A stretch of 64,000 bases of DNA from Paraphoma chrysanthemicola (taxonomy: Eukaryota > Ascomycota > Dothideomycetes > Pleosporales > Phaeosphaeriaceae), in contig JAGMWG010000018.1 of NCBI GenBank assembly GCA_020744225.1, positions 558,001-622,000 on the forward strand, read 5' to 3'. Every line of letters starts with the position of its first letter. Within the stretch, counting starts at the first letter, position 1. Of the stretch, positions 33,237-41,697 are shown in pieces. The notes beneath the pieces are model-generated. The model was given only the letters and a program-made list of their open reading frames with translations, searched no databases and was not told the DNA's origin. The position numbers were made by a program, and so were the translations under genes.

Positions 33237-34212
33237 ATGTCGACATCCTCCAGTGCCTATCTGGACTTGATTGCTGCGTGTGACAAGTGAGTAGGAGGCA
33301 TGCCGTATTAATGAGACATTTACTAAACACACCAGCTTTTCATATTCACAAGACGCAGCGAGTGAATATTACTTGCTCTTCTTAGCAGGGGATGATCGCG
33401 CGCATGGCTACATGCACCCCACTATCGTCGAAAAAATGCCGTGGCATGACGGCTTCTTGGTGGACCACACGGCTCGCACTGTTCGGACCAGTTCTTCATT
33501 GTGCAGTACTGCTTTCCAAAAACTCGTAGACGCCATCATTGACCAGAACATCTTCGATACTGTTGGAGGACGCCATAGCGAGTACTTCAGCGTGCCTGGT
33601 GCTCTGCAGCCCGTTCAGATTGAGCGATTTGCAGTTGGCCTGTTCGGCACCACTGCCCGTGGCGCTCATCTAACTGCATACACTACGAATGACAACGGCG
33701 ACATGATGATTTGGGTTCCCCGGAGAAGTAGTGCCGTTAAGACTTACCCTGGAATGCTGGACACGACAGTGGCAGGTGGCGTGCGGGCCCATGAGTCTCC
33801 ATTCGAGACCATAGTGCACGAGGCAGACGAAGAAGCATCGATAGCTGAATCTCTCGTTCGTCGGGATGCAAAGTCCTGCGGCGTTCTCACATATATTCAC
33901 CAGACCGGTCATACCTTCTTTGCCGAACAAGGCCTCGTTGTTCCAGACATGGTACACGTGTATGACCTTGAACTCGAACCTGGCGTGGTTCCAACGCCAA
34001 AGGATGACGAAGTCAAGGAGTTCTATTTTATGAGCGTGTCAGATGTACAAGCCAAACTCAAAGCCGGCGCGTTCAAACCCAATTCGGCCGTGGTCATGAT
34101 CGACTTCTTTGTTAGACATGGCATAATCAACCCAGACAACGAAGAACACTTCATAGACATCTGCATGCGAATGCACCGCCGTCTACCATTTCCCGTGTCC
34201 AAAAGACGTTGA
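33237..34212 (+). CDS. Nudix hydrolase, DUF4743/thiamine-pyrophosphokinase-related
   Basis: Two exons (33237-33286 and 33336-34212; the 49-nt intron has a TTTACTAAAC branch region) give 308 aa. The Nudix box near residues 163-185 reads GGVRAHESPFETIVHEADEEASI. It keeps the glycine, the EADEE metal-binding glutamates and the spacing, but has His where most Nudix boxes have Arg. The region before it (HGYMHPTIVEKMPW, FAVGLFGTTARGAHLTAYT) is the DUF4743 half seen in yeast YJR142W-like proteins, which remove damaged forms of thiamine pyrophosphate. No TPK domain is fused here, unlike fission yeast Tnr3. It is cytosolic by lack of targeting signals. Confidence 0.85.
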
Positions 34213-34868
34213 ACGCTTGTCGCGTAGCGAACGGATTGCGCGACTCCAACACCCTGATCGCCGTTCGTGAAGCAGAATTGTCACACAACGCTGCCTGTCC
34301 GCGGCCCTCATATAAGGTCCAAGTTTGCGTGTCGAGCCGCCGTTGCTCAGTCGCATCACGAATCTGAAACGACCCCAACGCCAAGCCGCGTACGCAAAGC
34401 TTAGCTCTGCATAACATCCGACGGTATATGAAACATCGACAGGCGTCAGTCTAGACTTTCAACACAGCTTTCACTGGAATTCATGATTCCAATCCTGATG
34501 AAAGTCTCGAGGCATGCTCCGACTCCAGAAAGAGCCAGGGCCCTTACTCGCTTGGTGCGGGAAATCCTCCGCACAAGACGCAACGTACGCAAGCATCGGC
34601 TCGACGCGCTGCTGAAAGATTGTTTGATATCCTTTCAGCAGCCTGCGCAGGTTTCACGATGGTCAGGCCGCGTGGGCGTGTACGCATACTCGTACTTGGA
34701 ATCTATATCTATTGCGCCAAGCAGGACTGCAGTTGACCATCGCTACAACTCATCGCAGACACTCTTTCTATATTTTTAAGTGTTCTCTTCTCTAAGCCAC
34801 TGGTTGGCCATTTCAGTTCTTGTACCTATTTTCAGTTCTCTTTGCCACAGCAGCAAAGTCCATCAAAG
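34213..34868. other. Intergenic, promoter of the GPI-protein gene
   Basis: No supported gene. One 98-codon frame at 34483-34779 starts with ATG but has no family resemblance; I leave it uncalled. Confidence 0.4.
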
Positions 34869-35650
34869 ATGCACTCCCTCAACATCCTTCTCTTCGCTCT
34901 TGCGGCGACCTCGTATGCATTCCCTGGCACGGGCTCCACCGCACTCGAAGTCCGCAAAGACCACAATGGCACACGATCCAAGGGTGGTGATTCTACCAAG
35001 CGAGCCTGCAACCAGATTCAGAAACTCACCCACCTGACCGAGCTTGCCGCAAACCAGACCAAGCTCGATGAGCTTGTTGCAAAGGGCAAGCTGAATGCCA
35101 CTGAAGTCGACGAATTGAAGAGCAAAGCTGCGGAAGCCAGTACCAAATTGCAAACTATGGAATCCAACACGACTCTGACCAGCGAGTGTGCTGTTATCGA
35201 TGCCGAGAAGCAGACTGTGCAGGAATGTAAGAAGATGAAGAAGCTACAGAAATTGGCAAACCTCGCGAGCAACACCACGGCATTAGACGCAATGGTGGCG
35301 AAGAAGCAGCTCAATAGCACCCAAGTCGACAAATTGAAGGAAAAAATTCAGAGCGCTCAGACAAAACTGCAGACGTTGTCATCTAACACTACATTGACGG
35401 ACTTTTGTACGCAGAGAAAGCAAGACAAGGACGGTGCGGACACTGAAGGTAAACTGAGCCCCCGTTAGGCTGCGTGGGACCTTGCTAATGAATCATTAAA
35501 GCAAGCACTACCGATTCTGCCGGCGCTGCTGGTAGTGCGACCGCAGAGCAGACGTCGAAGAATGGCGCAGGCGGTTTGAAAATAACTTCTGCGTCCGTCA
35601 GTTATGTGCTTTATCCTGCGGCTGCGGCTGCCTTCTTCTTACTGCACTAA
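34869..35650 (+). CDS. GPI-anchored cell-surface protein with duplicated coiled coil
   Basis: Exons 34869-35448 and 35502-35650 give 242 aa. MHSLNILLFALAATSYA is a signal peptide. After a short linker the protein holds two copies of a helical module, residues 47-107 and 120-180, each starting and ending with Cys 60 residues apart and sharing KLDELVAKGKLNATEVDELK / ALDAMVAKKQLNSTQVDKLK and TTLTSEC / TTLTDFC. Six NxT/NxS glycosylation sites lie mainly at matching points. Exon 2 adds a Ser/Ala/Gly linker and a hydrophobic end SVSYVLYPAAAAAFFLLH, a GPI signal. Without splicing the anchor would be lost. It should sit on the plasma membrane or cell wall; the family name is not known to me. Confidence 0.75.
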
Positions 35651-36484
35651 AAGGCGGGTCCTGGTGTGACCTTTGAGGAGCGTATACCACACGGGCTTGT
35701 TCTCGCGCGCCCCGCCCTAGATGCATGGAAGCAGAACGGCTCCTTTCTTCATTGATACGCGCAGGCTACGAGCCTCCATGTCACTTTCATCCAACTTAGC
35801 CTCTCGTTCAATTAAGAAAGTTCTGGTGCACGCAAGCATGCCACTATCATGTTTGTGACTGTGACTGGTGCAGCCGAGCATCCGCGGATAACGGTACGCG
35901 AAGCTGAAGCCGAGACCTGCGAGCACCCGATCTTGCTTCGGAGCCAGCTTCCTCCCTATCATCCAATCACTTACATCTATAGCCAAGGACCCAGACATCC
36001 ACATGCTTGTGCAAGCTTGCGTGTTCTTGAGTCGGGCCTTATAACCCCAGGTTTTGGCTCTCCACTTTCCCCGCACCTCGCCCGCGGGGCGAATCGCAGC
36101 ACTGACCTTGCACGTCCGACTCGCGCAGAGTCAGTTCTAGTCGTGATCATGACACAGCCTCACCCATATTCTACGAGGATATGCGTCCCGAAGTCCTGGA
36201 CTGGGACGGACTGAAGCATTAAGCTGCCGCAGTCGCGTGGTTCGGATCGGGGCAACGTGGTCGATCCGGGGTATCAGCGCGGTCTGGCCTCGATAGTCTC
36301 AAGCATGCTCGCTTACTGGGTTGCGATGTCTAACGATGCGGTGGTTTGTGCATGAAGGGCCTGCATGGTATAAGATCCTCAAGCCTGCCCTTGTAACAGT
36401 CCTGCAGGTCTTCAAGACTCCACTCATTCTACACCATCCATACCTACCTTTTCCCATCCTCCCTCGTCTTGCTTCGTTGCTCCA
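35651..36484. other. Intergenic, promoter of the TRI12-type transporter
   Basis: No supported gene. Two frames of about 120 codons on opposite strands overlap each other and look non-coding. A TATA-like gtataaga lies near 36368, about 115 nt before the transporter ATG. Confidence 0.4.
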
Positions 36485-38438
36485 ATGAGTCACGAAGTCA
36501 AGATGCCGTCAGAGAAGATCGACGCCGCGTCCTCGACCGAGCACATGGAGAAGGTCGAGGCTGTCAAGCAAGTCCACACTGATGGCACCGTCGATATGGT
36601 CGACACCCATGCCATCGGCGGCGAGCTGGCAGAGATGCCAGCAGGGTACTTTCGAAGCATACAGTTCATTGGAACTGTTATTGCAGTATGCACGGGTAGT
36701 ATCTGCGCTTATCTGGGCTGGGTTTTGCCTGCAAATACACTGTGAGATTTGTCTCGATTTAACATCATGGTCGACTCGATCTAATGTAACACAAGGATGC
36801 TCATCAACCAAGACATCGGTCCCTCACCGAACATCGGCTGGGTGGGAACAGTTTGGATTCTTGGATCGGCAGTCGGCTTCCTACTTGTTGGTCGTCTCTC
36901 TGACATCTTTGGCCGGAAATGGATGGTGATCGGAACCACAGTGCTCAGGTAATACAACACCTTTGTCATGATGCTACCTGAGCTCTTCTAACGGTGCTCA
37001 GTATCGTTGGTAACATTGTTGGCGCTACAGCAAAGAGCATCGAGACCTTGATCGCAGCCAATGCATGCAATGGTGTCGCAGCAGCCGGCCAACTGTCCTT
37101 CGGAATCGTCCTCGGCGAGCTAGTACCCAATAAGCAGCGTGGCCCAATTGTCACGCTCGTGTTCATGTCCAGCTTGCCCTTCGCAGTCTTTGGACCTATT
37201 ATCGCGCGCGCATTCATCGACAACACTGCCCAAGGCTGGCGCTGGAGTTACTACCTGGGTATCATTTTCGGCGCTATCACCATCGTGCTCTACCAGTTCT
37301 TGTACCACCCACCAACATACAAACAACTCCACGTTCATGGCAAGACCAAATGGCAAGCGTTCAAGGAACTCGACTTCATTGGCATTTTCCTCTTCATCGC
37401 AGGCTGCACTCTCTTCCTCATCGGCGTAAGCTGGGGCGGTCAGGCGTATCCCTGGACCAGTGCACACGTTCTGTGCACGATCATCATCGGCATCTTTACG
37501 CTCGTCGGGTTCGGCCTCTATGGTACGTAGATTCCCACACATTGGGAGCACAAGCTAACTTCCAACCAGAACAATACCTCTGCCATACCATCCCACTCAT
37601 GCCACCCCGCCTCTTCAAAGACGTCGGCTACGTCGCCATCGTCGTCGCCGCCTGCATCGGCGCAATGGTCTACTACTCCATGACCGTCGTCTGGCCCACG
37701 CTCATCACCACCGTCTACACCGCCGACGTCATCAAAGTCGGCTGGCAATCCAGCGTTGTCGGCGGCGGCATCTTACTCGGCCAACTCGTCGGCGGCTTCG
37801 CGCTATCCTATGTCCCCAAAGTCAAACTTCAATGCATCATCCTGTCCGTCCTGAGCACCGCGTTCGTCGGCAGTCTCGCAGCCCTGGAAGCAGATACACA
37901 TACCTTTGTCATCACAATGGGCACGCTTGGATGTTTTGTCATCGGCTGGATCGATAATATCACGTTCCCGGGTGTCACGCTTGTTATCGAGCCGCAGGAT
38001 ATCGGCCTCGCGACAGGTGTATTGGGATCTATTCGCGCGCTTGGTGGCGCGGTCGCGCAGGCTATTTACGTCTCCATTCTCACCAACAAAGCCGGCCAAT
38101 TCATTCCCGCGATGGTCGTTCCCGCAGCTACGGGCGCCGGTCTGCCCGCGTCTTCACTCCCAGCCTTATTCCAGGGTATAACGGCAGGCAACTTTACTGC
38201 GGTGCCGGGCATCAACACGCAAATCATAGCTGCGACAGGACTCGCGGTGAGGGATGCGTATGTGCGCACGTTCCATTATGTGTTTTACGCGACGATTCCG
38301 TTTAGTGTGTTGTTGATTGTGGCATGTTGTTTCATTCCGGATATGGACAAGTATCTACATAATAATGTGGCGAAGAGGCTGCAGCGCATGGGCAGTAAAG
38401 AGGGTGTTGCGCATGTCGATGGGGCGGAGAAGGTCTGA
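36485..38438 (+). CDS. MFS transporter, TRI12/siderophore-transporter type
   Basis: Four exons (36485-36741, 36796-36948, 37002-37522, 37570-38438) give 599 aa with about 14 membrane segments and a soluble N-terminus of about 55 residues. Markers are IGWVGTVWILGSAVGFLLVG followed by RLSDIFGRKWM (motif A region), ELVPNKQRGP, WRWSYYLG and the C-terminal TM block. The family includes fungal trichothecene efflux and siderophore-iron uptake carriers; sequence alone does not decide direction or substrate. It sits in the plasma membrane or a vesicle membrane. No biosynthetic gene lies nearby, so a role in secondary-metabolite export is not supported by context. Confidence 0.85.
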
Positions 38439-38669
38439 TCACGGCATTTATGTGAGGAGGAGGATTGTATATAGGATAACTGAAGTGGGAAATGAGACTA
38501 TTCGAACACTACGTTTTCCAAACTCATATGAACTACTTGGATCTTGTGGTGATTTGCCCAAGCCTGCTTATGAATAAATGCCCGTTTCTTTTTCCTTAGC
38601 TCATTTACACGCGGACTTGTCGCATTCTTTGACATAACTTGCCTCTCCAGCCATCAAAAAGATAAACAT

Positions 38670-38813
38670 TGGACACGGCGGGACTCGAACTCGCATCTCC
38701 CCATCGATCGGACATGATCTCGACCGTCCTAGACATCGAATACGCTGATGGATAGCCACGAGCGAAATCGTGCTTCGACAATTGAGGTATCTTATCCATT
38801 GGACTACATGCCC
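38670..38813 (-). tRNA. tRNA-like Pol III gene, copy 1, expanded anticodon domain
   Basis: Minus-strand transcript starts GGGCATG and ends CGTGTCC plus a discriminator A; the seven acceptor pairs form (with G-U pairs). A box TAGTCCAATGG, B-box/T-loop GAGTTCGAGTCC, and an oligo-T stop (TTTTT) just downstream. The anticodon-stem halves CCTCA and TGGGG pair, but 79 nt lie between them instead of 7. No U33 plus anticodon is seen at the usual place. Amino-acid identity is not assignable; intron-bearing tRNA, tRNA-like RNA or pseudogene all remain open. Confidence 0.5.
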
Positions 38814-39055
38814 TCGGTACATCTCTTCTTGTTTCCTCACATATTATTTGCATTATGTTCCATAGCATGACACGTTCTCGCTTGTCAAATCACTTGCGAG
38901 TCTTTGTATTGAGTGTTTCTTGGGTTTTCGGCTATGTAGTGAAGGGCAATCAGGGACTGGCAGTGACCCATCTTGGTCTTCGGAACTATATACACAAGCT
39001 CACGCCATCTGGGAACTATGTACATATACTATCCATGATCCAAAAAGATAATAAG

Positions 39056-39187
39056 TGGACATGGCGGGACTCGAACTCGCGTCTCCTCATCAATCAGGCA
39101 TGACCTGACTGTCCTAGGCATACAATCACGGAATAGCGCGCTTGTGCTAAGCAATTTGAGGTATCCTATCCATTAGACTACATGCCC
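39056..39187 (-). tRNA. tRNA-like Pol III gene, copy 2, expanded anticodon domain
   Basis: Acceptor stem GGGCATG/CATGTCC, D arm GTCTAATGGATAGGAT with four pairs (Glu-tRNA-like), anticodon stem CCTCA/TGAGG perfectly paired, T loop TTCGAGT, discriminator A and a downstream TTTTT. The insert between the anticodon-stem halves is 67 nt and contains a seven-pair hairpin with a UCAUG loop. It is the best-paired copy apart from the 52-62 mismatch in the T stem that five of the six copies share. Confidence 0.52.
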
Positions 39188-39563
39188 TTGAGATAGATGA
39201 TGGTCTTTTACATAAAATCTATGATATCTTGTAGGGGCTTCGAAAGTAAGCGAATAAAACTCGGGGAGCTTCACTTTCGACAAGTCGATGCCAGGGAAAA
39301 GTAAGAGAAATGAATAGTTTCCAAAAGCACACTGAGCTTCAGTTTGCTTTTGAAAGAATTTGAATCTCTGTGAGCCAACACTGAGTGTGCGACACCGTAA
39401 CTGACAAAGGAGGTATGAGCGTGACTATGTCAGAACCCAAGACCGGCAAATGAACGATCAAATGGTGCACGGACACATTGTCTTTGATACTCATAATTCG
39501 CATGGAACACTACGTTTTGCGCGTGATGCCACTAGCATTAAAGGTAACAAAAAGAACACATAT

Positions 39564-39698
39564 TGGACATGGCGGGACTCGAACTCGCATCTCCCTAGCA
39601 GTCGGGGCATAACCCTGACAGCCACTGACGAGCGTCTTGCAGAATCTGCAGACGACTAGTCGGAGTATAGAGCGTCATATCCATTAGACCACATGCCC
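39564..39698 (-). tRNA. tRNA-like Pol III gene, copy 3, expanded anticodon domain
   Basis: Acceptor stem GGGCATG/CATGTCC, A box TGGTCTAATGG, anticodon stem CTCTA/TAGGG (changed on both sides compared with copies 1 and 2, pairing kept), T loop TTCGAGT, discriminator A, downstream TTTTT. The insert is 70 nt, with a GUCAGGG/CCCCGAC hairpin and a UUAUG loop. Identity is not assignable. Confidence 0.5.
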
Positions 39699-40037
39699 TG
39701 AAGATATATGATACTCTTATGCATTACACCCATGTTCTACCGTGGACGGTTAGTTACTCAGTGAGTGAGTAAGCTGGCCTCAGGTCCTTGAGATGAGCGA
39801 GAGACAATACGCCTTGCTATCTCAGTCGCGCATGGTTACTTTCGTGCAACGCGTTCTGAAAGGATTATTGGGCATTGAACCTACCTAGATAAGTTTGACT
39901 CACTAATTCGACGCCAATACAGTCTATCAAACAGTAGCAAGATATCAGAAGGACACACCACTAAGCGCACAATTTCTACACCCAAGCATTCACAAAGCTC
40001 ATAACCTGGGACAAACTCCTATGTACCAAAAAAAAAA

Positions 40038-40255
40038 TGGACACAGCGCGACTCGAACTCGCATCTTCCCAGCATTCGGGACATGATCCCGACTGTCTCA
40101 GTCAAGGCAGATACCACCGGTGATTTAACGCGTAGAGACCAGCTATAGCTAGCAGTTTGAAAATACCGGCAGGAATTCCTGCCAGCAACTTGGAACCCGG
40201 TAGCCACTTCCCGACTGAGAAATTTGAGACGTCTTACCAATTAGACCATGTGCCC
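40038..40255 (-). tRNA. tRNA-like Pol III gene, copy 4, largest insert (153 nt)
   Basis: Acceptor stem GGGCACA/TGTGTCC: two base pairs differ from the other copies but stay paired. D arm GTCTAATTGGTAAGAC, anticodon stem TCTCA/TGGGA, T loop TTCGAGT, followed by a run of 10 T. The 153-nt insert holds a helix CTCAGTC/GACTGAG and a perfect arm TCGGG-ATCATGT-CCCGA, which by itself looks like an anticodon arm with U33 and CAU. At 218 nt it is far outside normal tRNA length. Confidence 0.45.
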
Positions 40256-40471
40256 TTCGTAGGAAATGATAGTAATTTTGCACGTTTGCATTATGATATA
40301 CGATGTTCACGTAGAAATGAAGAAGTGAGAGGTAAATACCCTTTTCTTACCCTGTCTCACGGTGTACAATAGGCGTCCTTTTCGTTCTTTCACTTTCGCT
40401 TAATTCTCTAGACCCAGACGCGTTACTACACTTTCACCCCCCCTCCCAATAAACTTCCCAAAAAAAAGTAT

Positions 40472-40638
40472 TGGGCATGGCGTGATTCGAACCCGCATCT
40501 CCCCAGCAGCCAGGACATGATCCCGACCGTCTTAGTTCTCGGCTTGCGCGTTCTTCAGCAGATCCTTGGACGTGCTAGTTTCATGCAAGCAGCACGACTA
40601 AGCGATATGAGGCGTCTTAACCATTGGACCACATGCCC
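40472..40638 (-). tRNA. tRNA-like Pol III gene, copy 5, expanded anticodon domain
   Basis: Acceptor stem GGGCATG/CATGCCC fully Watson-Crick, A box TGGTCCAATGG, D stem GTC/GAC, anticodon stem CCTCA/TGGGG, T arm GCGGG-TTCGAAT-CACGC with one mismatch, discriminator A, downstream T8. The 102-nt insert has helix CTTAG/CTAAG and hairpin GUCGGGA-UCAUG-UCCUGGC. Confidence 0.5.
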
Positions 40639-40911
40639 TTGTTGTAATTCATAGATTCTCCGTAAATTGGCTTTCTGGTATATGGTAGGCACTCAACAGG
40701 TGAGAGTTTGAGGTTCGGAAGTGCTTAGTCCCTTCTTTTTGGAGGAGCAAGCAATCACAGTAACTAGTAGCGAAATGAATGAAAGAGCTCACAGAAGTCT
40801 TTATAAACAAGATCCTTTCCAGATTTGGCTCAGCAATATTACTACTCAATGTTCTCTCGCCTGAACACCGCATATTTCCATCTCCCCCACACAGAAGCAA
40901 AAAAATACACA

Positions 40912-41032
40912 TGGACATGGCGAGACTCGAACCCGCATCTCTCCCGTGCCGGCGGTCAAGCACAGCACCTCTTTTCAGAACGGAGTATCATTCCCACTGG
41001 AGGCCTTCCGGCACTCTTTAGACCACATGCCC
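40912..41032 (-). tRNA. tRNA-like Pol III gene, copy 6, most divergent
   Basis: Acceptor stem GGGCATG/CATGTCC and T arm GCGGG-TTCGAGT-CTCGC are intact, discriminator A and downstream T7 are present, but the D loop lacks the usual GG and the middle folds differently (GTGCCGG/CCGGCAC). It may be a decayed member of the array. Confidence 0.38.
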
Positions 41033-41697
41033 TGAACTGATAGTTGATGAGATGGTCGAGAATTAGTAAATACATATAACGTTACACAATTCAATCTCAC
41101 GCTCCCGTTGCAGTCGAAGTGATACAGCGTATGCTTCTGCTCGACACAGCTAAGTAAAGGCACAGCTGTACATTCATCAATCTTACTTGTATCCTATATT
41201 CCTTAGTATCTGTGCACTTCGAATCCGAGGCTTACTTGCGTAGCATCTAGGACTAGATTATGACATGAGTCTGGATACAAGTCATGTCATCCTCGGCGTC
41301 GCTGGTGTGAAGTCCTGAAGACATGTTCTCAGAGTGAGATATGAACACTACCTGCAGAAAGTAAGGTCAAACCAAGGTATCCTATGTCATATCGAACTCC
41401 CAACACACATGTACATATCGTACCACGCACACCTGTTCATCCTCTCCTCTTCTCCCTCTCTCAAGCGAACCTCAGGATAAAAAAAGTGGGTTCGGCTACG
41501 TCAGTGCTAGAAAAATGGGGTGTACGATAGCACCGAAAAGGTGATTCTCCATAAGTGACAAAGTCGTTGATATGCGTCGCTTGTGATAGGTCAACAACCC
41601 AGCGATGTGAATATATCCACCTTTTCATACGCATTATACAACATTCATATCTCATAAATTCCCCCTTTCCATACAACCCATCCCAACATCACCTACC
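41033..41697. other. Intergenic between tRNA-like array and RAD5
   Basis: No gene seen. It holds the 5' flank of the sixth tRNA-like unit and the 3' region of RAD5. Confidence 0.4.

Noticed and set aside
35717..36214. Overlapping frames of about 120 codons on both strands
   Set aside because: They are antisense to each other, show no domain, and lie in the transporter promoter.
38670..41032. CRISPR-like array or SINE insertion
   Set aside because: Unit spacing and length vary, there are no constant repeats plus spacers, and no target-site duplications or poly-A tails were seen around the units.
38670..41032. Assigning amino-acid identities (for example Glu by D arm, Met by CAU loop)
   Set aside because: The anticodon cannot be located at its normal place, so any identity would be a guess.
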